This document shows positions 46,849 to 58,155 of a DNA stretch of 64,000 nucleotides, piece by piece; positions within the stretch are counted from its first letter, which is position 1; every line of letters starts with the position of its first letter. Source of the stretch: Copromyces sp. CBS 386.78 (taxonomy: Eukaryota; Ascomycota; Sordariomycetes; Sordariales; Sordariaceae); the NCBI GenBank assembly GCA_030685235.1, contig MU839100.1, positions 372,001 through 436,000 on the forward strand, given 5' to 3'. Below the pieces are notes generated by a model, which searched no databases, had not been told where the DNA came from, and was given only the letters and a program-made list of their open reading frames with translations. The translations under genes and the position numbers were made by a program.

Positions 46849-47813
46849 GACTGGCTCGCGGCTATGTGAGTTTATGTTGGGGTGAGTGTTGGCATGCCGG
46901 GTCATCAAGGTGACTTTCTTGGGGATCGGAGAAGAAGATTGAGAGGAGGTGCGTGAAGAACTATGGGAGCTAAAGTCAGTTTCCAGCCAGCAACGGTTTT
47001 TTTACCTTTGATTGTTTCGAAATACTGCGACTTGCTACCACAGCTGCCTTTTGTTCTTTGTGATGCTTTCGTTGGTGGACCCTCTCTCACAAGGAAGATT
47101 GATGGTCGAAGTGGAGTGAACCATAAGCCTAGAAGAACCTAATGATGATGGGAGATGGTGACGCCGGGAGACTCGAAAGAAGCATCCGTGATGCATGATG
47201 TTGACTCTTAAGCCTCACACTTGATGGTTTCTGCTCTTGCGGCTAGCAATCTTGCAGATGCAAAGAGCTCACATTCCTGCAACGGCCAGCATTGAGCCTT
47301 GAGTTGGGAGTCGGTGATTTGAACGGTTTGCAATGTCGAAGTTTCCGGCGTCGCAAGGTTTCCATGCCAGCTCCAGGCACGTCAGGGTCTGCGCGACGTT
47401 AGCGCGGAGCTTGTCGAACTGTTCCCCGCTTTTGTTAGCAGACCAGCCTGCATTGGCAGATTTACCCCTGCTAGCTGGCCTGGGAGGGAGGGAGGGAGGG
47501 TGGGAGATCCGATAAAGAAGTCTTATCGCTAACAGATGGTACGGACGGTGGGGTGCCTCGAAATTTTTCTGGATCCTATGTGCAGTTCGCCTTGAACTTT
47601 TTCTGCCGACCGCCCTCGCCCTCGATCGCATTCTCTGCCTTTCCCCAAGTCCAACCGTCGCATCCATCTTCAGACTTTTTCTACCAAGCCCATACATATT
47701 TTCAATATTAAAACGACATACTTCCGACGACGACTTCGAGTTCCTGTCCCTTTCGTTTTTCTTTAACAACTAGACTTTTTGATATCCGGCGCAAAAATCA
47801 CCCAATTTTCACA
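46849..47813. promoter_or_regulatory. fkr-4 promoter region with a G-run tract
   Basis: No gene supported. A G-rich tract lies at 47482-47504. The last 200 bases are T/C-rich, as expected for the leader of a highly expressed gene. Confidence 0.45.
47482..47504 (+). repeat. GGGA tandem repeat with G-quadruplex potential
   Basis: Six consecutive GGG runs separated by single bases (GGGAGGGAGGGAGGGAGGG, then TGGG). Four or more such runs with one-base loops is the strongest intramolecular quadruplex pattern. It is about 310 bases upstream of the fkr-4 ATG. Confidence 0.8.
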
Positions 47814-49451
47814 ATGGCCCCCCTTATGCCCGTTGCCGTCTTTGGCTTGGAGGTTCCTCCTGGCGAGATCCTCATTCCTGCCGCCTCTGAGTTCCCTGCT
47901 ATCGTAAGTGCACACTTTCCCGACCTTCTGACTCTCTGTTTGCAGGCAATGGCTCTGCAATGGGTTGCACTGAGCTAACGCAATGGATTCCAGATTCACA
48001 TCACCATGGCTGCCCTCGATCCCACCAAGGCTCCTGAGGCTGACGGCCAGGGCAACATTCCCGCTCTCCCCCGCTCGACCCTGAAGATCATCAAGGCTAC
48101 TGGCCACGACCACGACGATGATGACGAGGAGGAGGATGAGTACCTCCAGTCCCTCCTCGGCGGCGGCGACTCTGACGACGAGGCCAACGGTGGCCCCAGC
48201 GATCCCTCCAAGTCCAAGAAGGCCAAGCAGGAGGCTGCCATCAAGAAGCTTATTGCTGCTACCAAGGGGGAGTCTGATGAGGAGATGGAGGACGTCAAGC
48301 CCAACGGCAAGAAGGGCAAGGGTAAGGCCAAGGCCGCCGAGTCCGACGAGGAGGAGAGCGATGAGGAGAGCGACTGCTGCGGCGAGGATGACCTCCAGCT
48401 CGAGGACTATGTTGTCTGCACTCTCGACACTGAGCGCGTAAGAAACCCCTTCGACTCGGTAAACGCATGTTTGAGTTCTCACAGCTAACCTGATTCCCAT
48501 ACAGAACTACCAGCAGCCAATTAACATCACCATCGGCGAGGGCGAGAAGGTCTTCTTCTGCGTCCAGGGTACCCACTCTGTTTACCTCACCGGTAACTTT
48601 GTTGTTCCTGAGGATGACGAGGAGGACAGCGAGGATGATGAGGATGAATCTGACGATGAGGATTACGACTTCCCCCTCGGCGGCGAGGATGACGATTCCG
48701 ACGATATGAGTGATGAGCTCGACGAACTCGACGGCACCCCCCGTGTCAAGGAGATCACTTCGGAAGATGAGGAGGAGGCTCCCAAGCTTGTCGACACCAG
48801 CAAGAAGGGCAAGAAGCGCCCCGCCGAGGAGGCTGCCGAGGATCTCGATGCCATGATCTCCAAGGACGACAAGAAGCTCAGCAAGAAGCAGCAGAAGAAG
48901 CAGAAGGTCGAGGAGGTCAAGAAGGAGGAGCCTAAGAAGGAGGAGCTCAAGAAGGAGTCCAAGTCCGACAAGAAGGTCCAGTTCGCCAAGAACCTTGAGC
49001 AGGGCCCTACTGGCCCTGCCAAGGACAAGCTTGAGAACAAGAAGCCTGCCTCCACCGTCAGGGTCGTCCAGGGTGTCACCATCGACGACAGGAAGATTGG
49101 TTCCGGCCGTGCTGCCAAGAACGGCGACCGTGTCGGCATGCGTTACATCGGCAAGCTCCAGAACGGCAAGGTCTTCGATTGTAAGTCTCACTCTTCCACG
49201 TCCTCGCTCTCTCAATTGTGACCAGAGACTAACATTGTAATACAGCCAACAAGAAGGGTGCCCCGTTCTCCTTCAAGCTCGGCAAGGGTGAGGTCATCAA
49301 GGGCTGGGACATCGGTGTTGCCGGCATGGCTGTTGGTGGCGAGCGTCGCCTCACCATCCCCGCCCATCATGCCTACGGCAGCCGCGCCCTTCCCGGCATC
49401 CCCCCCAACAGCACCTTGATCTTCGACGTCAAGCTCCTCGAGATCAAGTAA
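47814..49451 (+). CDS. fkr-4: Nucleolar FKBP-type prolyl isomerase (FPR3/FPR4, FKR-4 type)
   Basis: Exons 47814-47903, 47994-48437, 48505-49180, 49246-49451; all introns GT-AG; predicted 471 aa. Nucleolar FKBPs bind histones and ribosome-biogenesis chromatin and isomerise prolyl bonds. An N-terminal nucleoplasmin-like domain ([17 protein letters not shown], later [20 protein letters not shown]) is interrupted and followed by several acidic tracts (about 60-80, 125-140, 190-240). A long Lys/Glu-rich nucleolar-targeting segment follows (about 240-345), then the FKBP domain near 365-471: [50 protein letters not shown] and [18 protein letters not shown]. The key FK506-pocket residues (Tyr, Phe-Asp, Trp, Tyr) are present. 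Codon choice is strongly C-ending, suggesting high expression. Confidence 0.95.
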
Positions 49452-50575
49452 ATCTCGAAGCAAGATGTTTGAAGGACTCGCTTACCATTGCGATTATATA
49501 ACAGTTGTCGATCACAACTCCATGTAATCTATGGCTAGCCAGTCGCAGATTTTCTTTCGTCAGCACATATTTCCTTGCGCTCATATTAGGTTTGGTCAGG
49601 GAAATGGGAACGTCATTTCAGCAGCATAATGTCAAAAGTTTCGGGTCTGGATTTCCTTCTGTACTTTGGGTTGTACATCGTTCAAGGGGCACGAGATACT
49701 CTATACTGCGTCTTTCAATTGCAAAGAAGCACAGTTCTATGATACCTACTACACTCGGGTCAATTACCTTCTTGAATGTTTCAATCTAGCCGAGGAAAGC
49801 GCTCATCAGTGACGTACGATAAAACTTCCAGAAAGGAGTGTCGGTCGGCTGCAGTAAAGTAGTTCTTCCGGATTCGTGAGGGTTCGTACATCAAGAGGCA
49901 GGTGTTGTTGGCTTGGAGGAAGGGAGGTGCACCTGGTGAATGATCAGGACAGGATACCTTGGCTGCCCTGCTAATTCTCTTCTGCTGCACCTGGTCGTAG
50001 TCCTTCGACCAAGACAACTCCATCCGCATCTTTTCCATCATCCCCCGTTCTGCTTCCATCTCTCACTAGGTATCGTCATTTATCTTTCATCACCATCATC
50101 ATAGCCGCCGCGGCTCGCGACTATCGCTAAACTAGGCGTTGCACGTTACGATCGACCAAGTTAGACGGCCTAACGGTTCCTACCATTCAATGGACAGGAC
50201 TGAGCTAGCGACATGAAGAAGAGCTCTTCTCTGACATCAAGTCATCTGGGCACCACTATCCCAGTTTACCATCCCACTAGGCCTGAGGACTGCGCGAGTA
50301 GTTGGTCTTTCGCTTTATCATCACCCGAACAAGGTGGCCCTCGCCCATCGAGGTTTTACTTGCAGAGGTCAAGGCTTGGTCTGGCTTTAAGAGCACTCAC
50401 TCACGACGGTCAGTTGAACAGGAATGCGTGAATATTGTCTCTTTGCCTTGGTCGGAGAGAATACTGATAAGGTCTTGGATGAACAGAAAAACCAGTCTCC
50501 AATAACGAGACTAGGTCGTTGAGCCTCGAACTACCAAGACCCAGGGCGACGACCCTTTCACGGCGCATAGGCAAA
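49452..50575. other. Intergenic between fkr-4 and the kinase gene
   Basis: 3' UTR of fkr-4 on the left and the probable kinase promoter on the right. Apart from the weak minus-strand frame at 49781-50059, no gene is seen. Confidence 0.45.
49781..50059 (-). CDS. Hypothetical 92-aa protein (weak)
   Basis: An ATG-started frame on the minus strand, N-terminally charged (ERGMMEKMRMELSW...) with a C-terminal FTAADRHSFLEVLSYVTDE. No domain is recognised. It lies alone between fkr-4 and the kinase gene. It may be a chance open frame. Confidence 0.2.
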   Translation of the reverse strand: MEAERGMMEKMRMELSWSKDYDQVQQKRISRAAKVSCPDHSPGAPPFLQANNTCLLMYEPSRIRKNYFTAADRHSFLEVLSYVTDERFPRLD

Positions 50576-53531
50576 ATGTCCGGAGCACTTTTTCGTGCAG
50601 TAGCAGAACCGACAATCATTCATCGAAAACATTCGAAGGGACGAATCCCAATAGATCACGCATTCCAACCATCAGACGACAACAAGACCACTTTGCTACA
50701 GTTTCCTCAGTCCCCGCCGACAACACCGACCGCGGGAGATATGGACACTGAATCCAGCAAGAGTAGTCCTACAAATAATAACAGCAACCCGAGTATGTCT
50801 CCCGATGACTCAACGGCTCAAAGTTCATTGGATTCCAGATTTTATTCATCACCCCCCAGCAATGCTCATTATAAAAGTGCTTGTACGAGGACTTTTGAGA
50901 AGAAGTATCTTCAACGTCATCAGCAACCTGCTCTAAATTCTGCACATGCCAACCGGCGCGGCGTCAATACGCCCTCCAGCCCGGAGACCAATCTCGCGAC
51001 GATCCAAGAGACTGCTCTCGACCAGGCTTCTCCTAGCGTACTGACTGTCGAGCGGGCGGCCGCGGCCAAAATTTACCTTGAGACTTACTTTGACCAGCTG
51101 CTGACTCCTGGGCCCAGCCCGCGGTCTATTCGTCTTCAGTTGGTTGAGACCCATCTCATCAACTGTGGTGCTTTGGATGGCAAAGTGAGCCCTTCAGAGG
51201 CAAAAGCTGTGCGTGCGGATTTTTTTCGTCGAGAAAGCGAGCATCTACGCAAGACTCGTGTGCTGAAAGCCCGTAGTACCCTCGCACTAGGGGCGCAACG
51301 GGGTGCCCCTGAAGCCAGCCTTGAAAACGATTGGGATGTCTTAAAGATTCTCGGTAAGGGCAGCTTTGGAGTGGTACGACTCGTTCGGGAAAAATCCCAA
51401 TACCGTGATGAAAACCCCAATGGCCGCTCTGACGGTTGGTCCGAGGCTAGCAGCAAGCAGGTGTACGCCATGAAGGTTATCAGGAAGTCAGACATGCTTC
51501 GTACTAGCCAAGAGGGTCATCTGAGAGCCGAGAGGGACTTTCTTATTGCATCTGAAGGCTCAAAATGGTACGTGCTTCAAGTAGTACCCTCAGTTTCCAA
51601 CCGATACTGACTGGAAAACAGGATCGTACCACTCATCGCAAGCTTCCAGGACACTGCCAATCTTTATCTCGTCATGGAGTATATGCCGGGTGGTGATTTC
51701 CTCGGATTGCTGATCCGGGAGAACATCCTACACGAGTCTGTCGCACGATTCTACATTGCCGAAATGATACTATGTGTTGAGGCGGCACATGCGCTCAAGA
51801 TCATCCATCGAGATATCAAACCGGACAACTTTCTTATCTCTGCCTCGGGCCATTTGAAGATCAGTGACTTCGGTCTTGCATTCGACGGTCACTGGTCGCA
51901 TGACGCCGCATACTTCAACAGTCACCGATATAGCTTGCTCAACAAGTTGGGCATCCACCTCGAGGGTGATGACCAAGACAAGGCCGAAGGTCGCAGTCTG
52001 CAGGCCACGATGAAGTGGGCAAGCGGGATCATGACGGGTATCGACAAGCACGAGAGAAAAAATACAGAGGACGGCGAGCCCCTCCTCAGCTGGCGTAATC
52101 GATGCGGTAACCGCACTTCTGCAGTGAGTGTTGTCGGCACTAGCCAGTACATGGCGCCTGAAGTCATCGAAGGGAAGAAGTACGATGCTCGGTGTGACTA
52201 GTGGAGTATCGGCGTCATTCTTTTTGAATGCCTCTATGGTCGTACGCCATTTATCTCTGATGCTGGTAGACATATGACGAAGCAGAACATTCTCGTAAGT
52301 TATTCGCGATACCCCTATTTTCCGTATTGGCATCCAAGCATGTCACAGATGCAATCGCTAACCACAGTCCACCTTAAAAAAGAGATACAAAGAGACGTTC
52401 CATTTTCCACGCCAACCTGCTGTCTCTGCTCGGTGCCAGCAACTGATCACGTCGCTTATAGACGACAAAGAGAACAGGGTCTGCTCTAAACGTTATCGCT
52501 TCAAAGACCTCATCAATGTGTCTATGACTGCCCAACCAAACCAGTCAGGAACCACAGGAGGATCCGGTTTAGGGACTAGCTCTTATGGCCATCGCCGGAA
52601 ACAACAGCCTGATTTGGCAGTCCCACGAGATTTCGCCGGCCGTTACGTGTTCCCTTACGATGCTGAAGACATCAAGGCGCACAAGTGGTTCAGGGGAGTT
52701 CCTTGGGAAAGGCTGCATGAGATCGATCCCCCTTACGTACCACATCTACGAGGCCCGGATGATACTCATTATTTCGACGATGAGGATCCCATCAGTGATT
52801 GGAGCGACAGCAGTGAGGAATCGGAGCCGGAGGATCGCTCACCGACATCTTTTGGCTCCCCAGTCACCTCAGACCCATACGGAAGCTCAAGCCCGATCAG
52901 TCCAACCACACCCTCTATGCCTGGGTCTCTCAAAGATCTTAGCTTAGGAAGTCGTCCCCCCAATGGCAAAGACAAAATGAGGTTTGTGGCTAAGCAAGCT
53001 CTTCAGGGTTTCAAACGTGATGTTCAAAAGTGGGCTTTGACTGCCATTGCAACTCCGTATGACAGAAACCGCCTACACAATCTTGATTCGCAGATTGATG
53101 AGAAGTTTCTTGATCTGACTTCAGAAGAACGGGAGATGTTGAAACAGTTTGTGCGGGTTTATGGGAAGAAAGATCGAAAGAGGCCCAGAGACAAGTTGTT
53201 GAGGGACAAGAACACCAAGGCGGTGGTCATGGATGTGAGAAAAAGGACCGCCTTTTTAGGCTACACTTGGCGACGGATGAACCATGACAGCAACGGAGCG
53301 GTGAGACAGGGCTTGGAACGGATTTGGCCCAACGTGGGTTCCTTTGTGAGCGATGGGAATCTTAGGGGCGAAGATGGCACATTCGATGCTGACGGCGTTG
53401 CATTTGGTGGTGGCAGTGGTTATGTCAGTTATGCTGAAAGTGTGTATGCGAATCATGCTGGTGGTGAATGGGAGGAGGATCGCGCGGCTGCTGTAAAAGA
53501 TTTGCGCAAGGGAAGATTGAGCTGGCTGTAG
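50576..53531 (+). CDS. NDR-like AGC protein kinase, interrupted by in-frame TAG (possible pseudogene)
   Basis: Exons 50576-51567, 51622-52294 and 52368-53531 (or from 52383, same phase); introns of 54 and about 73-88 nt. Predicted about 940 codons including one internal stop. The N-terminal region has an NDR-style helical segment (ERAAAAKIYLETYFDQLLTP). The kinase domain shows GKGSFGVV, the lysine motif AMKVIRKSDM, HRDIKPDN near 392, DFG near 413, a long NDR-type insertion in the activation segment and MAPEVIEG near 508. At 52199-52201 the codon after Cys-Asp is TAG; the family has Tyr or similar there, and the frame resumes WSIGVILFECLYG, an intact sub-domain IX, then an AGC C-tail (AHKWFRGVPWERLHEIDPPY). 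Translation stopping there would give a 523-aa protein lacking the C-lobe end. No intron boundary can remove the TAG. No other disruption is seen. Confidence 0.8.
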
Positions 53532-53838
53532 TTTGGATGATGGTATGTCCAAGAAGGCTGAGCAAGCCCGGGGAAAGGGTGAGATGTTGAGTTGATGGAC
53601 GACATTATTAGACGCCGTGGTAAGTTTTTGCTTTTGAGTAACACTGCGTAACCGAATATCCGATAGAAGTGCGAGGACGTGGAAACATAGATAGAAAGTA
53701 TTAGCATTAAGAGTTATTCTAGCTTGTTGCGGGGGAGACGCCTGCTTTTGCTCCCCTAGTGAATGACGATCAATGAAGCTCAAACTCATCCATTGGGAGT
53801 TGACGGTAGCCAGTGTTGCCACGCCGGCTCAGAAACCG
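53532..53838. other. Short convergent 3' region of kinase and isc1
   Basis: 307 bases with the two 3' ends facing each other; no other feature seen. Confidence 0.5.
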
Positions 53839-55455
53839 TCACCACTGCTTGCTGTCATCACCATCTTCCTCCGTACCAGCCTGCTGTACGACAGGTGTCT
53901 TGCCCTCCGCCAGCGCTTTGGCCGTCAAAATCTCAAACTCATACTCCTTCAGCGCCCGCAACTCGCTCCTAAAGAACAAGAGCGACATGAGCCCATCCAG
54001 CGTACCGCCCACTAACCCCAGCGTGCTGACCAGCATGAGGATAAAGGCAACAAAGTTGCGCGGGACGAACCACACAGCCACGAGGCACCCGATCGATACC
54101 CCGAGCCACGCGAAGAAGTGGTACGCTCGCCATCTGAGCTGCAATTGCTCGCGCGCTACGTATTTGTAGATTAAACTGAGTATTTGGTCGTAACCGCTGG
54201 GTGGTAGGCGAGGTAGTTGTGGTTGGGAGTTGAAAGCAACGAGCTGTTTTGTGTAGGAGAGATCATCATCGGCGTTGGTGTTGGCGTCGGCCTCGGCAAT
54301 ACTGGTGCCTTGGGATGATGATTCCTGGAGGTATGTGCCGGTTTGGATCAGGTGGTTCTCAGCGTCGTTGAGGATGGTGGTGGTTGGCTTGACGGTTTGA
54401 TGTGTGTCGCTGAACGGGCTGTGGCTATTATTGTGATTTGGCTGCTGCTGCTTCAAAGGAACAAACTTCAAGGTCGCCTCAACAGCAAAGTGATCGCTCA
54501 ACGAACACCCCAGCTCCGGATGCCGCATCATCATCCCAACCGCCGCGCGCTTGACCACCCATCCCCCGCCGTTAGCCGCCACATCGCCCGTTCCAGCAAA
54601 GATGTAATCCAACCGCTTCCCGCGATGGTCCGGCGTGCTCGGGTCGACAGTCACCACGGGCTTGCCGATGCCTAGCTTCTTTTGCTGCTTGGGTAGCCAG
54701 CGCCACGTGTTGAAGGGTCCGTCCGAGGTGGCGCAGTTCTCGAGAATGTTGAACTCGGCCGTGGGGACGGGGACGCCTCGAGCCTTTTCCGCGTGGTGAT
54801 GGGCTGGGCCGACAGAACTGTCGGGATGCAGAATACGCCAGACGTCATGCACGGGCGCGTGAGAGGTGACGATTTGGTGCTCGAGGGACAGGGGCAGCAT
54901 GTTGAAGTCGCCCAGGCCGAGGACGAGGTGGCCCCGTTCGGCGGCGCCGCGGAGGAGTTTGGACATCTCCCACGATTGAGCGGTGCGGTGGCAGATGTAA
55001 GAGTCTTTGGGCCCGGATTCATAGGGGGCGTGAGTGTGAGTGTTGAACACCTCGATGATGTGTTTCGGCGCCGGGCCGTACCGGATCTTTGCACAGGCAA
55101 TGCCTTTTCCGACGTACCAGTCGCCGCGCCAGAAGGCCGTCGGTCGTCCGTTCAACGGGTACCGGAACATGGTGCTCTCCTCGATCGGCCACTTGGACAG
55201 GATGGCTAGACCGCCACCGAAGGCACCGGAAAAATAGAACTTGCCATAGGGAAGGATGTAACGGGTTTCACGCCGGATGGTCAGGTAGTCCTCGTGGCAG
55301 AAACACTCCTGGAGCGCGACGATTTGCGGTTGCGGGTCGGCGATGGCGAGCTGGCGGCCGATTTCCAAGAGACGCTCGCGGCGTAGCTTGGAGATGTATT
55401 TTAGACCCCAGCAATTGAGCGTCACGACATTGATCTCGGTGGGCAAGTCAGCCAT
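53839..55455 (-). CDS. isc1: ISC1-type inositol phosphosphingolipid phospholipase C (neutral sphingomyelinase family)
   Basis: Intronless, 538 aa. The family hydrolyses complex sphingolipids such as inositol phosphoceramides to ceramide on internal membranes and mitochondria. The DNase-I-like catalytic domain carries VVTLNCWGLKYISK at the start, the metal-binding Glu in VALQECF, FSGAFGGGLAILSKWPI, FNTHTHAPY, VLGLGDFNMLP and the catalytic SDHFAVEATL. Two closely spaced transmembrane helices near 440-500 (GCLVAVWFVPRN..., FILMLVSTLGLVGG) are the membrane anchor typical of this group, followed by a short charged cytosolic tail. A disordered linker rich in Asn, Gln and His separates the catalytic and membrane parts. 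Confidence 0.92.
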   Translation of the reverse strand: MADLPTEINVVTLNCWGLKYISKLRRERLLEIGRQLAIADPQPQIVALQECFCHEDYLTIRRETRYILPYGKFYFSGAFGGGLAILSKWPIEESTMFRYPLNGRPTAFWRGDWYVGKGIACAKIRYGPAPKHIIEVFNTHTHAPYESGPKDSYICHRTAQSWEMSKLLRGAAERGHLVLGLGDFNMLPLSLEHQIVTSHAPVHDVWRILHPDSSVGPAHHHAEKARGVPVPTAEFNILENCATSDGPFNTWRWLPKQQKKLGIGKPVVTVDPSTPDHRGKRLDYIFAGTGDVAANGGGWVVKRAAVGMMMRHPELGCSLSDHFAVEATLKFVPLKQQQPNHNNSHSPFSDTHQTVKPTTTILNDAENHLIQTGTYLQESSSQGTSIAEADANTNADDDLSYTKQLVAFNSQPQLPRLPPSGYDQILSLIYKYVAREQLQLRWRAYHFFAWLGVSIGCLVAVWFVPRNFVAFILMLVSTLGLVGGTLDGLMSLLFFRSELRALKEYEFEILTAKALAEGKTPVVQQAGTEEDGDDSKQW

Positions 55456-56367
55456 CGTGACTGAGAGTTCGAATGAGGTGACTGTTGAAGAGCAGAGTCG
55501 TCGGACGTGGTTAGAGACTTCAGGACTTCAGATGAGATGCCAGATGAGAGGCCACAAGCCCATGCATGATACGCTCAAAGACTCCCGGATGATTAAACCG
55601 GACTCGGAGTTCAATGTTTTCCCAAGTGAACTTGTCTTCCAAGTTACGGTCACGGCGGCTTTCCTTGAACACGCCCGACTAAACCATTCTAGGTTTGGCG
55701 TTTCCGCCCAGTTGGTGTGGGGGCTCTCCACAAATCTTGAGATCTCCAAGACGAACGGGGACGTCAACGTCTTTCTCCAGCGGACGGATTGACCAATTGG
55801 AACAGCTTATTCTATGCCCGCGGTTTGCGTACAAGGTACCAAGAGTCCAGACTCATGATGAAGTTAAGGGCAGACGACATAAAGAAATAACGCCTCTAGC
55901 TTCGGAACCCTTCAAAGAAAGATATCCTCTTGTTGGGTTATGGTGAATGTTTTAGCTCTTCGTTGGTTACTTATGATTGGCCAACAAAGGGCTTTAGTAC
56001 AAGTAGAAGTCCCGTTGGTCCTGGGTTGTACCTATGTACACATACGTAAGACTCCCGTCCCTGATGACAACTTGTGCCTGCCCCGCGCCCCTGTAGTTAC
56101 ACAGTACTCCAAATGTCGGGCAAGGGACCTTGCCGTGCGCCGCGCATGCACTTTGTGAACTTTCTTTCACTCTTCGGCTGACGCAAACCGGAACCCGACC
56201 AACGAATTCACACTCCCAATCCTTATCCTCTACCGTTACCTTGACGTCTACTTACGCTCAGGCTCATACCATCTATTGATATTCTTGGTGCAAAACCCTC
56301 AAGCTAGATCCGCGTCTTTGCGCCCCAAGACAGGACAGCATCTTCTCGAGCAAAGCTTCCCCTCGAC
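55456..56367. promoter_or_regulatory. Divergent promoter region of isc1 and the WD40 gene
   Basis: 912 bases between divergent starts; no supported gene or site. The last 200 bases before 56368 are pyrimidine-rich leader-like sequence. Confidence 0.45.
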
Positions 56368-58155
56368 ATGCCCAAAACCCGGGCTTCCCCAGAAGGCACA
56401 GCTGCCGAGCCGCCTCACCCCAAACGCCGTAGACTCCCCGACGACGACGCCAGTTCAATGCCGCGATATAGTTCACCTGCCCAAGACATGAACCGCGACG
56501 AAGACACAACAGGAGACGAAGGTCGATCTCGTGCCCATAGGCCGCTAGCGCGCCGCGACCGTCTCTCTACAAGCCCAAACAGGGCCAGGGATGCGAGCGC
56601 AAGTAGAAGCAGAAGCCGAAATGGAAGAAGCAGAACCAGAACCAGAAGCATCAGTCCCCGTTCTGACGAAGATGAGCAACAACGACGATACCGCTCCAGG
56701 TCATCATCCAGGTCATCATCCAAGTCGCGATCCAGATCCTCGTCACGCTCGAGGAGTCGCTCCTACTCACGCTCTCCAACCCGATCCCGATCCCCTCCCT
56801 CTCGATCGCGCTCCCGGTCACGCTCTCGAACAAGCTCGACACGCGACCGCTCCCATTCCGTATCGCCCTCTCGCTTTCAAGATCGCCGGTCCTCCAAGTC
56901 ACATGCCCAGAGCCTTCGACCGAATTACCGACCCCGCCTACAGCTGAGCGGCCATACTGCTGCCGTCAGCCAGGTCCGAATATCACCAGACGGAAAATGG
57001 ATCGCCTCCGCTTCCGCCGACAGGAGCGTCAAGATTTGGGATGCTAAGACGGGCGAAAACCTCGACACTCTTATAGGTCACATGGCCGGCGTCTCATGCC
57101 TGGCATGGGCACCGGACAGCAACACTTTGGCCACCGGCTCAGACGACAAGGCCATCCGTCTCTGGGACCGGGTGACTGCTAGTCCCGCCCACGCTTGTGG
57201 GGATGAATCGAACCGTGGCCAGGGACCACGAGAGTACATCAGGGGCAGCGGCCAGCTTGCTAGGACAGCACGCGGCGGCAGAACGGGAATGGGTCCTTTA
57301 CTTGGACATCACAACTACGTTTACTGCCTCGCCTTCTCGCCAAAAGGGAACATTCTGGCCAGCGGGAGTTATGATGAGGCCGTATTCCTGTGGGATGTGC
57401 GAGCTGGTCGGTTGATGCGAAGCTTGCCCGCTCACAGTGACCCAGTGAGCGGCATCGGCTTCTGCTGCGACGGGACACTGGTCGTCAGCTGTTCTACGGA
57501 TGGGCTCATGTACGTCTCGCACTGCACATAATTCCCCTCCAAGGTTTACGCTCGCTAATATTTGGACTTTTATAGTCGAATATGGGACACCTCCACCGGC
57601 CAATGTCTCCGAACGCTCGTCCACGAGGACAACCCCGCCGTCACCAATGTTTGCTTCAGCCCGAACGGCCGCTTCGTACTCGCCTTTAACCTCGATAATA
57701 GCATCCGACTTTGGGACTATGTGTCAGGAACCGTCAAGAAGACATACCAGGGCCATAAAAACAACGGGTTCTCTATAGGCGGAGGGTTTGGCGTGGTGAC
57801 GGACAACAAGGATACACAGGACGACTACCGACACGGCAATAGGGGGAAGCCATTTGTTGTGTCGGCAAGTGAGGACGGAGATATCGTGATGTGGGATGTG
57901 GTCACCAAGCAAATCGTACAGCGCATCGAGAAGGCTCACGACGGGGTGTGTTTCTGGGTGGATGTGAATGGTGACACTATGGTGAGTGCTGGGCAGGATC
58001 GCACCATCAAGGTTTACAAGAATGTGCGAAGGATAAAGGAAAAGGACAACCGCCGGCGAAAACTCGAGAAGCCGAATGGTATCGATGGGACGAATGGCCA
58101 TGGTGATGGCAGAGGAACTGATTCCGACGAAGCTATGGGGGAAGACCACCTTTAG
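56368..58155 (+). CDS. swd3: WDR5/SWD3-like WD40 protein with RS-rich N-terminus
   Basis: Exons 56368-57509 and 57576-58155; the 66-nt intron (GTACGT...TATAG) joins as GLI-RIWDTSTGQ. Predicted 573 aa. WDR5/SWD3 is a COMPASS (Set1 H3K4 methyltransferase) subunit that holds the catalytic core together. About seven WD repeats begin near residue 190: LSGHTAAVSQVRISPDGKWI, ASADRSVKIWD, LIGHMAGVSCLAWAPD, GHHNYVYCLAFSPKGNILA, SYDEAVFLWDVRAGR, and DNSIRLWDYVSG. Insertions of 50-60 residues between repeats 2 and 3 and between the last two are not usual for animal WDR5. Residues 40-185 are extremely rich in Arg-Ser dipeptides, like an SR-protein domain. The C-terminus is basic then acidic. Identity as SWD3 rests on repeat similarity; another WDR5-like role is possible. 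Confidence 0.85.

Noticed and set aside
48295..49215. 306-codon open frame on the minus strand, rich in Leu
   Set aside because: Antisense shadow of the Lys/Glu-rich fkr-4 exon 3; poly-Leu arises from reverse-complemented AAG/GAG codons.
52150..52210. An intron that would remove the kinase TAG
   Set aside because: Any GT donor nearby would also delete the APE segment or leave an intron of about 10-40 nt; conserved residues lie directly on both sides of the TAG.
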